DNA of 54,477 nt from Haematobacter genomosp. 1 (lineage in GTDB: Bacteria > Pseudomonadota > Alphaproteobacteria > Rhodobacterales > Rhodobacteraceae), in assembly GCF_002196855.1 (NCBI RefSeq), contig NZ_NIPW01000016.1, forward strand, positions 1-54,477, written 5' to 3'. Under the pieces are notes generated by a model. That model was given only the letters and a program-made list of their open reading frames with translations, was not told where the DNA came from and ran no database searches. Made by a program: the position numbers and the translations under genes. Numbering within the stretch: position 1 is the stretch's first letter; each line of letters starts with the position of its first letter. Below, piece after piece: positions 43,349 through 51,412 of this stretch.

Positions 43349-45138
43349 TGCTGGCCTCCCGCGGTGATGCCGGGCATCTGGGTGTTGCCGCCAGTCCCGG
43401 TGTCGGGAACCGGGCGCAGCAACAGGCCACGCAGCACCTCGTCCCGGTCACCGAACTTCACGACATTGCCGGCGGACAGCAGCATGATCTTGTTCACCTC
43501 GGCCAGCGCGCTGGTACGATGGGTCATCAGGATCACCGTGGCGCCGCCGGCGCGGAGGGCATGGATCGCCTGGGCAAGCGCCGCCTCTCCCGCCGCGTCG
43601 AGGTTGGAATTCGGCTCGTCCAGAACGATGAGCCGCGGCCCGCCGAACACCGCCCGTGCGAGGCCGAGCCGCTGCACCTGGCCGCCGGAAAGCGGCTGGC
43701 CGGGGATGCCCACCTTCGTGCCATATCCTTCGGGCAGCGCGAGGATCATGTCATGCACACCGGCCAGCCTGGCGGCCGCGATCATGTCGTTGTCCCGGGC
43801 CGCCGGGTCAAAGCGGGTGATGTTGTCGCGGATGGTTCCGGGAAGCAGTTCCACCGTCTGCGGCAGGTAGCCGACCGCGCGTCCCAGAACCTCCGAATCC
43901 CATTGGTCGCGGGTCGCACCGTCAAAGCGGATATCGCCGCCATCGGGTTTCCAGGCACCGACGATCAGCCGTGCGAGGGTGGATTTGCCGGCCGCGGAAT
44001 TGCCGATGACGCCCAGCCCGTCGCCCGGCTCCAGCGCGAAGCTGACCTGGTTCAGCATCCGCGGCCGCTCCCCCCCCGCGCCAGGCACGGGGCCGAGGCA
44101 TGTCAGCCGGTTCGCCACCACCTTGCCGGTGGGCTGCGGAAGGCCGATGGGACGCGGCTCCTGCGGCGCTTTTTCGAAGAAGGCGATGAGCCGCTTGTGG
44201 GCAAGGCTCGCCGCCCCGATGATCCGCCACTGGGCGATGATCTGGTCCACCGGCGCCAGCGCCCGCCCCGAGAGGATGGAGGTGGCGATGATCATCCCCG
44301 CCGTCATCTCATGGCGCAGGACAAGCAGCGCCCCCACCGTCAGCATGGCCGACTGCAGCAGCATGCGGAAGGATTTGGAGAAGGCGCCCGTCACCTCCGA
44401 CACATTGCTCGCCCCCTGGCCCGTCGCCAGCGCACGGGCATGGTCCTGCTGCCAGCGCTCCGTCACGCCGCGCTCCATGCCCATCGCCTCGATCAGCTCG
44501 GCATTGCGCCTGCCCTGTTCGGAGAAAGCGCGCGCCTCCCCCTCTATCACGGCAGAAGCCTCCTGCGGGGCGCGGGTCAGGCGCCGGCCCAGCACCGCCA
44601 CCAGCGCCACGATGGCCGCCCCCGCCAGCGTCAGCCAGCCGAGCCAGGGATGGATGAGAAACAGCAGGCCGAGATAGAGCGGGATCCACGGCACATCGAA
44701 GATCGACCCCATCGCGGGTGAGGAGAGAAACCCGCGAACCGTACCCAGATCGGCCAGCGGCAGGGGCGATGCGCCCGGTTTCCGTGTGGCCTGCTGCCCG
44801 CCCGAACGGAGCCAGGCGCGGAAGGCGGTCGGTCCCACCTCCTGATCGAGCCGGATCGCCGCCCGGCCGAGCAGCCGCGAACGGAGGAATTCGTAAAGCC
44901 CCATGAAGGCGTAGAGGATCACCACGATCAGGAAGAGCCCCTGCAGCGTCGCGATCGATCCCGAACCCAGCACCCGGTCATAGACCTGAAGCATGTAGAG
45001 CGGCCCCGTCAGCATCAGGATGTTGATCACCGCGCTGAAGAAGCCCGTCATCAGAAAGGTGCCCCGCAATCTGCGGAGCGCTGCGCGATAGGCGTTGCTT
45101 CCCGAAGGGGCCTGAGGAGATGTAGTCCCGTCGCTCAT
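43345..45138 (-). CDS. Type I secretion ABC transporter, permease/ATPase
   Basis: A 597-residue half-transporter. Six helices occupy residues 25-320. The nucleotide-binding domain has Walker A GNSAAGKST, the ABC signature LSGGQVQR, Walker B LIVLDEPNS and the switch His in MTHRTS. The usual C39-like N-terminal domain of peptide or RTX-toxin exporters is absent, as in PrtD-type protease and EPS-lyase exporters. It probably secretes a calcium-binding or glycan-active protein. A candidate substrate, the beta-helix protein at the window's end, is an inference only. Confidence 0.92.
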   Translation of the reverse strand: MSDGTTSPQAPSGSNAYRAALRRLRGTFLMTGFFSAVINILMLTGPLYMLQVYDRVLGSGSIATLQGLFLIVVILYAFMGLYEFLRSRLLGRAAIRLDQEVGPTAFRAWLRSGGQQATRKPGASPLPLADLGTVRGFLSSPAMGSIFDVPWIPLYLGLLFLIHPWLGWLTLAGAAIVALVAVLGRRLTRAPQEASAVIEGEARAFSEQGRRNAELIEAMGMERGVTERWQQDHARALATGQGASNVSEVTGAFSKSFRMLLQSAMLTVGALLVLRHEMTAGMIIATSILSGRALAPVDQIIAQWRIIGAASLAHKRLIAFFEKAPQEPRPIGLPQPTGKVVANRLTCLGPVPGAGGERPRMLNQVSFALEPGDGLGVIGNSAAGKSTLARLIVGAWKPDGGDIRFDGATRDQWDSEVLGRAVGYLPQTVELLPGTIRDNITRFDPAARDNDMIAAARLAGVHDMILALPEGYGTKVGIPGQPLSGGQVQRLGLARAVFGGPRLIVLDEPNSNLDAAGEAALAQAIHALRAGGATVILMTHRTSALAEVNKIMLLSAGNVVKFGDRDEVLRGLLLRPVPDTGTGGNTQMPGITAGGQQ

Positions 45139-45194
45139 TCTGCTGTCCCGCTGATCCCGTCTGCTGTCACCGTGCCTCCGGATGTCATGCTGCG

Positions 45195-45233
45195 CCGGAA
45201 CGATTTCCGGAGCGATTTCGGACCGGATGTCCG
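45195..45233. promoter_or_regulatory. Two adjacent dyads upstream of type I secretion genes
   Basis: CCGGAA-CGAT-TTCCGG (45195-45210) and CGGAC-CGGAT-GTCCG (45219-45233) are both perfect inverted repeats 57-95 bp upstream of the ABC gene start. Pairs like this can be operators or leader hairpins. Confidence 0.35.
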
Positions 45234-45409
45234 TCAGGCCGCCAGTCTGCTGCCGAAACCCTACCGTATTATGAATCCCGTCCTGATTGTAGAAACGGCA
45301 GTCCTGCCTGCCTTATCATGCTCGACAGGACGCGCCATCGCAGTTCCCGTTCGAGCCTGCCTGTTTTGCGGAAACATGCTCATGGAATAGACAGATCCCG
45401 GATCGTAAT

Positions 45410-45422
45410 GCCGCAATGCAGC
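45410..45422. promoter_or_regulatory. GCTGCA-W-TGCAGC variant upstream of FrhB-like gene
   Basis: GCCGCAATGCAGC, one mismatch from the perfect dyad, 83 bp before the start at 45506. It is preceded by GTAAT as in two other copies. Confidence 0.5.
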
Positions 45423-45505
45423 ACGAAACTGTCTCACGGACTTCCCCTGAGGCGATTCACGTATTAAGCAAGACGTAGCAGCACCATGGCTGAGGAATGC
45501 GGATC

Positions 45506-46771
45506 ATGAAGATGGACCCTGTGGGCGCCCCCCCGCCCGCCGCATTCGCGGAAGCCGCGAGCCTTGCCCGCGTCCGCAAGGGCGATCTCTGTGCCGGCTG
45601 CGGCGCCTGCGCCGCGATCGCGCCCGGCTCCGTCACCATGCGCATGACCCCCCCCGGCTGGCTGCGCCCGGTTCAGCAGGGGCCGGTCAGTGCGGGACAG
45701 GATGCGATGATCGCGCGCGCCTGCCCCGGCCTTGGCGAACGGGTGGAGGCGGCGGGCCGCACCGATGATCCGCTCTGGGGCCCCTATGACACGATGCAGA
45801 TCGGTCATGCCCGGGACGAGGCGCTGCGCTTCTCCGGCTCCTCGGGCGGAGTGCTTTCGGCGGTGCTCGTGCATCTGCTGGAGACGGGCCAGATCGACGC
45901 GGTGGTGCAGACCACGGCCGATCCGGAACAGCCGATCGGCAATATCGCCACCATCTCCGTCACCGAGGCCGAGGTGCAGGCGGCGGCCGGGTCGCGCTAC
46001 GCGCCCTCCGCGCCGCTCGCCGGGCTGAACCGGTTCCTGGAGAACGGCAAGCGCTACGCCTTCGTGGGCAAGCCCTGCGACGCGGTGGCGATGCGCGCCT
46101 GGCAGGAGGCCGATCCCCGCGTCCGCGCGAGCTTTCCGGTGATCCTGTCCTTCTTCTGCGCGGGCGTGCCCTCGCAGACGGGCGGGCGGGCGGTGCTGAA
46201 GGCGCTTGATGCCGACCCCGCGGAGGTCGTGGGTTTCCGCTACCGCGGCAACGGCTGGCCGGGCTTCGCGACGGCGGTGCTGCGCGACGGAACCGAACGC
46301 AAGATGAGCTATCATGACAGCTGGGGGAAGGTGCTTTCCAAGCATGTTCAGCACCGCTGCAAGATCTGCGCCGACGGCACCGGGATCGCCGCCGACATCG
46401 TCTGCGCCGATGCCTGGGAAAGCGACGAGCGCGGCTATCCGCTGTTCACCGAAGGCTCTGGCACCAGCCTGATCGTGGCGCGCAATGCCTTCGGGCGCGA
46501 AATCGTCGAGGCGGCGGTGAAAAGCGGCCATGTCGAGGCGGGGCCCTTCGATGTGAGCACGCTCGCCGGGATCCAGCCCGGGCAGCGCGAACGCCGGCGC
46601 GCGCTCCTTGCCCGGCTGGCGGCGCTGCGCCTGTGCCTGCGCCCGGTTCCCGACTACCGCGGCCTGCTGCTGTGGCAGGCCGCCCGGCAGAACCCCGCCT
46701 CGCGCAACCTGAAGAACTTCCTCGGCACGCTGCGCCGCACACTCAAGGGGCGTGGCAAGCGGGCGTCCTGA
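45506..46771 (+). CDS. FrhB-like coenzyme F420 hydrogenase/dehydrogenase beta-subunit family protein
   Basis: A 421-residue cytoplasmic iron-sulfur/flavin protein. The N-terminus has CAGCGAC (Cys29, 32, 35). Then come FSGSSGGVLSAVLVHLLE, VGKPCDAVAMRAW and the second cluster region HRCKICADGTGIAADIVCADAW. This is the arrangement of FrhB/FpoF-like proteins. Alphaproteobacteria generally do not depend on F420, and homologues are frequent in capsule loci next to pyruvyl transferases, so an FAD-dependent reductive role on a sugar or lipid is more likely. ATG 45506 has GAGGA 8 nt upstream; one three codons earlier is too close to that site. Confidence 0.8.
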   Translation: MKMDPVGAPPPAAFAEAASLARVRKGDLCAGCGACAAIAPGSVTMRMTPPGWLRPVQQGPVSAGQDAMIARACPGLGERVEAAGRTDDPLWGPYDTMQIGHARDEALRFSGSSGGVLSAVLVHLLETGQIDAVVQTTADPEQPIGNIATISVTEAEVQAAAGSRYAPSAPLAGLNRFLENGKRYAFVGKPCDAVAMRAWQEADPRVRASFPVILSFFCAGVPSQTGGRAVLKALDADPAEVVGFRYRGNGWPGFATAVLRDGTERKMSYHDSWGKVLSKHVQHRCKICADGTGIAADIVCADAWESDERGYPLFTEGSGTSLIVARNAFGREIVEAAVKSGHVEAGPFDVSTLAGIQPGQRERRRALLARLAALRLCLRPVPDYRGLLLWQAARQNPASRNLKNFLGTLRRTLKGRGKRAS

Positions 46772-46875
46772 CATTCCCTCCGCCACGCGGAGACTTGCCC
46801 TTTGCCCGCCCGCTCCGGCAGGATGTGCGGGACCACCGCCGGGACGGCCTTGAAATCCCTCCCGGAATTCGTGAT

Positions 46876-46888
46876 GCTGCATCGCAGC
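46876..46888. promoter_or_regulatory. GCTGCA-W-TGCAGC variant upstream of GT2 gene
   Basis: GCTGCATCGCAGC, one mismatch from the dyad, 59 bp upstream of the TTG start at 46948. It is preceded by GTGAT, as in the 48.9-kb copy. Confidence 0.5.
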
Positions 46889-46947
46889 GCGATCTCTGGC
46901 GACAGGTCCGGCTTCCGGTCGCTGTTCCGAAAGAAGGAAAAGGCAGG

Positions 46948-47973
46948 TTGAACCAGCTGACCCAGACCCCCGCGGCCTCCAACGCGACATCCGCCACGCC
47001 GTCCAACGCGGGCGAGGGACCGGATACGGGGACGCTGCCTGCCGAACTCACCGTCATCATGGTCAGCTACAATACCCGTGACCTGACGCTGGCCGCCCTC
47101 CGCACGCTCTACGAGACGACGAAACGGACCCGCTTCCACACGGTGGTCTACGACAACGATTCGAAGGACGGGTCGGTCGAGGCGATCGCAGCCGAATTCC
47201 CGCAGGTCGAGCTGATCGCCTCGACCGACAACCTGGGCTTCGCACGCGCGAACAACGTGGTGGCGGCCGATGCCGGCACCGAATGGCTGCTGCTGCTGAA
47301 CCCCGACACGGAATGCCATCCGGGGGCGATCGACAACCTGATGGATTTCTCCCGCGCGCATCCCGAAGCCGGGATCACCGGTGGGCGCACCGTCTTCCCC
47401 GACGGGCGGCTCAACATCGCCTCCTGCTGGCGGCGCATGACGCTCTGGTCGCTGTTCTGCGCCTCGGTCGGGCTGACCGCCGCCTTCCCGAAATCCAGCC
47501 TGTTCAATCCCGAGGCCATGCCAGACTGGAAACGCGACAGCGTGCGCGAGGTGGACATCGTCGTCGGCTGCCTGCTGATGATTCGGCGCGAACTCTGGAA
47601 CAAGCTCGGCGGCTTCGACCTGCGTTATTTCATGTATGGCGAGGAGGCCGATCTCTGCGCCCGGGCGCGGGCGATGGGCTACCAGCCGATGGTCACGCCG
47701 GATTCGGAGATCATGCATATCGTCGGCGCGGCGTCCAACAGCCTCGCGCGGAAGCGCATTCCGCTTACCAAGGCACGGGTCACGCTGATGCGGGATCACT
47801 GGCCCCGCTGGCAGGTTCCGCTTGGTCTGGGGCTTTTCTGGTTCTCGACCGCACAGCGGCTTCTGGCGGCCACGGTCATGAACAAGCTCCGCCCCAGCGA
47901 GAAATCCCGGAGCCGCAAGAGCATGTGGGACGAGATGTGGCAAAGCCGCGGAGACTGGCTGCGCGGCTACTGA
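46948..47973 (+). CDS. Glycosyltransferase family 2, WbbL-like
   Basis: A 341-residue GT-A enzyme: LTVIMVSYNTRDLTLAAL, VVYDNDSKDGS, NLGFARANN and LLLLNPDTE (metal site). A late FMYGEEADLCARAR contains the catalytic acidic residues. The DNxSxDGS plus NxGFxxAxN pattern is that of rhamnosyltransferase-like enzymes. TTG at 46948 is chosen because AAGGAAAAGG lies just upstream; the open frame extends further back but without any start with a ribosome site. Thr/Ala/Pro-rich first 35 residues are probably disordered. Confidence 0.85.
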   Translation: MNQLTQTPAASNATSATPSNAGEGPDTGTLPAELTVIMVSYNTRDLTLAALRTLYETTKRTRFHTVVYDNDSKDGSVEAIAAEFPQVELIASTDNLGFARANNVVAADAGTEWLLLLNPDTECHPGAIDNLMDFSRAHPEAGITGGRTVFPDGRLNIASCWRRMTLWSLFCASVGLTAAFPKSSLFNPEAMPDWKRDSVREVDIVVGCLLMIRRELWNKLGGFDLRYFMYGEEADLCARARAMGYQPMVTPDSEIMHIVGAASNSLARKRIPLTKARVTLMRDHWPRWQVPLGLGLFWFSTAQRLLAATVMNKLRPSEKSRSRKSMWDEMWQSRGDWLRGY

Positions 47974-48129
47974 TCACGCGGCGGCCGGAGCCCCCCGGGG
48001 CCTCCCGCCCCTCCAGGGGAGCAGCCGGAGGAAGAGCCATGTGCCCGCCGCGGCAAAGCCCGCGGCGACCAGCATCTTGCCCCGGATGGGCCAGGCCGGG
48101 GCGAAGAGCGTGACCGGCAGCAGGCGTGT
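47974..48129 (-). pseudogene. Possible C-terminal remnant of a membrane protein
   Basis: An open stretch of 51 codons encodes a hydrophobic helix (MLVAAGFAAAGTWLFLRLLP) followed by a basic, Pro/Gly/Ala tail and a stop, the shape of a membrane protein's end. An in-frame stop lies directly upstream at 48130 and no ribosome site is seen. It may be debris of a lost EPS gene. Chance coding in GC-rich DNA is possible. Confidence 0.3.
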
Positions 48130-48175
48130 TCAGGCTTTTCCCATGGCCGGACTGCTCACCATCAGGCTTGGCCCA

Positions 48176-48700
48176 TCAGGCCTGGCCGCTCCGGGCAAGC
48201 GCATCTTCCATCGCATCCGCCGTGCTGAAGCGGCCATAGGGACCGACGTCGATGTTGGAATGGAGAATGCGGGCCGGGTTGCCGGCCACGACGGAATTGG
48301 CGGGGATCGATTTCGTCACCACCGATCCGGCGCCCACCACGCAGTTGTCGCCGATCTCCACCCCCGGCATGATCATGCTCCGCCCGCCGATGAAGCAGTT
48401 CCGCCCGATGCGGGTATGCAGGTAAAGCCCCCGCGTCCGGTCATGGGTCAGGATACGGCTTTCGAAGGCGAGATAGGAATATTCCCCGACATGGACGCCG
48501 ATCGGGAAAGTCCGGTCGAGCTTTGCGGAGAGCGACATCTGCACGGTCGGGTGAAGGTCCATGCCCCACATCCGCGCCAGCCAGGCGCGACGCAGGCCCA
48601 CGAGAACATTGCGCAGGCCGGAAAGCTTGTTCAGGCCGCGCCGCCGCACCTTGGCAGGTTGGGAGGGCACATCGAGGATACTGGGGGTAATATCGGTCAT
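48176..48700 (-). CDS. Hexapeptide-repeat acetyltransferase
   Basis: A 174-residue left-handed beta-helix enzyme. Hexapeptide-type turns run from about residue 50 to 150, including [28 protein letters not shown] and the family end [10 protein letters not shown] (both quoted in part). It is related to the serine/galactoside/WcaF-type O-acetyltransferases that use acetyl-CoA. In this locus it likely acetylates an EPS sugar. ATG 48700 has GGAG 8 nt upstream. It is transcribed opposite its neighbours. Confidence 0.85.
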   Translation of the reverse strand: MTDITPSILDVPSQPAKVRRRGLNKLSGLRNVLVGLRRAWLARMWGMDLHPTVQMSLSAKLDRTFPIGVHVGEYSYLAFESRILTHDRTRGLYLHTRIGRNCFIGGRSMIMPGVEIGDNCVVGAGSVVTKSIPANSVVAGNPARILHSNIDVGPYGRFSTADAMEDALARSGQA

Positions 48701-49044
48701 CAGTGCAATCTCCGATAGCTTTAAGAGAGTGTTTTGCAACTATAGCGATTATTGCTATTCTTAGTACACCTTTCTGAATATGCAACAGGGTTGAGAGCGG
48801 TTGGACGGCACAACTCAAAGAATATTAACCCGCCCTCTTTACCCGCAACCCGCAGGTCACTCCCGCATGCCCTCCCGGCCCGGCACTGCACCGTTTGCTA
48901 TCTGCGCAAAGATTGTGATGCTGCAATGCGGCGGAAAAGGTGATTGCGGATTGAGTGTCCGGCAAGATGCGTGGATACTCCTGCTCTCAAGGCATCGCGA
49001 AAGCGCGGCCCGCCCCTCGGGGCCAAGCCGGGAGCATTGGGAGC
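48701..49044. promoter_or_regulatory. 344-bp divergent control region
   Basis: Between the acetyltransferase (minus) and the acyltransferase (plus). It is AT-rich near 48718-48790, probably the acetyltransferase promoter. A good EPS motif lies at 48920-48932. No gene is apparent. Confidence 0.5.
48920..48932. promoter_or_regulatory. GCTGCA-W-TGCAGC variant upstream of acyltransferase
   Basis: GCTGCAATGCGGC, one mismatch from the perfect dyad, 112 bp before the start at 49045 and preceded by GTGAT. Confidence 0.5.
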
Positions 49045-50166
49045 ATGCAGCACATCACTCTCGCCGACGGGGCCCTGAGGGGTCGGAACAACAACTTCAA
49101 CCTGATCCGCATGATCGCGGCCACGGCTGTCCTCGTCTCGCATGCCTGGCCGCTGAGCCTCGGGCCGCAGGCCGCGGCGCCGCTGGAACATGTTCTGGGG
49201 ACGATATCGCTCGGCTCCATAGCCGTGGCGATCTTCTTCGGCCTGTCGGGCTATTTCATCACGGCGAGCTTTCAGAACAGCCGGGGCGACCGGATGGTGT
49301 TCATTCAGGCCCGGCTTCTGCGGCTGTTCCCGGCTCTCGCGGTGGTGGCGGTCTTGACCGTGATTGTCGCCGGGGTCGCGCTCACCACCGCTCCCGCGTC
49401 GCAGTACTGGCCCGCGGCGGTGAAATACGTGCTGCGCACCCTGAGCCTCGCCCTGCCGATGCAGCCGCTGCCCGGCGTGTTCGAGGACAATCCCTTCGGG
49501 CCGGCGGTCAACGGCTCCCTCTGGACGCTGTTTTACGAATTCCTGTGCTACATGGGCGTTCTCGCCCTTGGCATCGTGGGGCTTTTGCGGCGCGACTTTC
49601 TGCTCCTGCTGGTCACGGGACTTTTCCTGATACACGCCTTTCCGCCGCCCGAATGGTATCACCCGCGGCTCATGCGGCTGGCAGAGCTCGGCTATCCCTT
49701 CGCCATCGGCATGGCCTTTCGCCTCTGGCAGAAGCAGATACCGCTGCACTGGCTGATCTGCGTGGCGGCTATCCTGCTTTCCGTGCTGGCCCGGTTCACC
49801 CCCTGGTTCAACGTCGTCTTCATTCCGGCGCTCATCTACTGCACCTTCTATATCGGCCACCTGAATCTCGGGCGGCTGCGGGAGTACAACCTGCTCGGGG
49901 ACTATTCCTACGGCACATATATCTATGCCTTCCCCATCCAGCAGGTGGTGGCGCACTGGGGGGTCCGGGATCCCTTCGTCAACATCGCCATCGCTCTGCC
50001 GATCACGCTGGTCTGCGCCGTCCTGTCATGGAAGTTCGTCGAGAAACCTGCGCTCGACCTGCGCCGTTCGGCCCCGCCTCCACAGCCGAAACCGCAGCCG
50101 GACGCCTTCGGGGCGGCTGCCAGCACCCCGGCAAGTGTCCGCCGGGAACCACGTGCCCTGAAATAA
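49045..50166 (+). CDS. Acyltransferase family 3 membrane protein
   Basis: A 373-residue integral membrane protein with about ten helices. NLIRMIAATAVLVSHAWPLS carries the conserved Arg and His of the OafA/NodX/ExoZ family, and FFGLSGYFIT follows. GSLWTLFYEFLCYMG and the late YGTYIYAFPIQQ are also typical. Such proteins O-acetylate or O-acylate exported sugars. ATG 49045 begins just before the family domain; a longer frame to 48955 lacks homology features. The next gene follows 67 bp later. Confidence 0.85.
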   Translation: MQHITLADGALRGRNNNFNLIRMIAATAVLVSHAWPLSLGPQAAAPLEHVLGTISLGSIAVAIFFGLSGYFITASFQNSRGDRMVFIQARLLRLFPALAVVAVLTVIVAGVALTTAPASQYWPAAVKYVLRTLSLALPMQPLPGVFEDNPFGPAVNGSLWTLFYEFLCYMGVLALGIVGLLRRDFLLLLVTGLFLIHAFPPPEWYHPRLMRLAELGYPFAIGMAFRLWQKQIPLHWLICVAAILLSVLARFTPWFNVVFIPALIYCTFYIGHLNLGRLREYNLLGDYSYGTYIYAFPIQQVVAHWGVRDPFVNIAIALPITLVCAVLSWKFVEKPALDLRRSAPPPQPKPQPDAFGAAASTPASVRREPRALK

Positions 50167-50233
50167 CCGGTCCCTCTTCCCCCATACCCCATAAAAACAA
50201 GGCTGCGTTCCCCCCGGCGCGGAAAGGACAACA

Positions 50234-51412
50234 GTGAAGAAGAACATTACGGTTGGACTGATTTGGCATTCGTCCAACTCCCCGAACCTCGGCGTCGGCG
50301 CGCTGACCGTCTCGCAGATGCATATCGTCGACAGCCTGGCCCGCGACCTCGGCCTGTCGGTCCGCTACATCATCATGACCGCGAAGGACAATTTCCCGCA
50401 TTACATCCAGGGCGACAATGTCGAGCTCTTCGGGATGCGGACCGTGGATCTCGTGCGGCCGGACCGCCTGCTCGCACGCGTGATGAAATGCGACTTCATC
50501 CTCGATATCGGGGCGGGCGACAGCTTCGCCGACATCTACGGCCCCGGCCGGATCCGGCGGATGCTGACCTCCAAATTCGTCATCCATGCGGCGCGCAAGC
50601 CCCTCGTGCTCAGCCCGCAGACCATGGGCCCGTTCGAACCGGGGCGCACGCGCGACTTCGCCATGGCCTCGGTCCGCCAGTCGCGCGCAGTCTTCACCCG
50701 CGACAAGCTCTCGACCGACTTCCTGCGCGAGGCGGGGTTCAAGGGCACGATCGGCGAGGCAACCGACGTCGCCATGCGCCTGCCCTATACCCGGCCCGAA
50801 CGGGCGCCGGGCGGCAAGGTGAAGGTCGGGTTGAACGTCTCCGGCCTGCTCATGCGTGGCGGCTACACGGGCAAGAACATGTTCGGCCTGACGGTGGACT
50901 ATCCCGCGCTCATCCGCAGCATCATCACCGATTTCCAGGCCCGGCCGGAGGTGGAATTGCATCTCGTGGCCCATGTCCTGCCGGGAGACCGCTCGGCCGA
51001 GGATGACGCCCATACGAACCGGGAAATCGCCGCCGAATTTCCAGAGCTCATCCTGGCCCCGGAATTCCGCAGCCCCTCGGAGGCGAAAAGCTACATCTCC
51101 GGGCTCGATTTCTTCATGGGCGCCCGGATGCATGCCACCATCGCCGCCTTCTCCAGCGGCGTGCCCGTGATCCCCATGGCCTACAGCCGGAAGTTCGCGG
51201 GCCTGTTCGGCACGCTGGGCTACGACCGGACGGTCGATCTCAAGGCGCTCGACAACGAAACCGTGCTGGCCCGGATCCGCGAGGGATATGAGGGCCGCGA
51301 GGCGCTTGCCGGCGAAGTGGCCGCGGCCTTCGGCAATGCCGATGCCCGCCTCAAGGTCTATGAGGCGACGCTGCGCGACCTGCTCACCGAGGCGAGCGCC
51401 AAACGTCGATGA
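50234..51412 (+). CDS. Polysaccharide pyruvyl transferase family protein
   Basis: A 392-residue soluble protein. The N-terminal half has NLGVGALTVSQ, FILDIGAGDSFADIYG and LSPQTMGPF. The C-terminal half has VGLNVSGLL and FFMGARMHATIAAFSSGVPV. The GARMHATIAA segment is the signature of the PssM/CsaB/WcaK group. It probably adds pyruvate ketal groups to an EPS sugar, making the polymer acidic. The GTG start has AAAGGA upstream. Its stop overlaps the flippase start (ATGA). It is the second such gene in the window and only distantly similar to that at 1.0 kb. Confidence 0.88.
   Translation: MKKNITVGLIWHSSNSPNLGVGALTVSQMHIVDSLARDLGLSVRYIIMTAKDNFPHYIQGDNVELFGMRTVDLVRPDRLLARVMKCDFILDIGAGDSFADIYGPGRIRRMLTSKFVIHAARKPLVLSPQTMGPFEPGRTRDFAMASVRQSRAVFTRDKLSTDFLREAGFKGTIGEATDVAMRLPYTRPERAPGGKVKVGLNVSGLLMRGGYTGKNMFGLTVDYPALIRSIITDFQARPEVELHLVAHVLPGDRSAEDDAHTNREIAAEFPELILAPEFRSPSEAKSYISGLDFFMGARMHATIAAFSSGVPVIPMAYSRKFAGLFGTLGYDRTVDLKALDNETVLARIREGYEGREALAGEVAAAFGNADARLKVYEATLRDLLTEASAKRR

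Larger units (their letters stand above)
45139..45505. promoter_or_regulatory. 367-bp divergent control region
   Basis: Between the type I secretion operon (minus) and the FrhB-like gene (plus). It holds two close dyads on the secretion side (45195-45233) and a good EPS motif on the other side (45410-45422). Short open frames here show no family features. Confidence 0.5.

Noticed and set aside
45172..45390. A 72-codon open frame in the divergent region at 45 kb
   Set aside because: No ribosome site, no motif, and it covers the dyads and promoter region.
48160..48187. Short duplication CATCAGGCTTGGCC/CATCAGGCCTGGCC at the acetyltransferase stop
   Set aside because: Only two imperfect 14-bp units, partly coding; too little to call a functional repeat.
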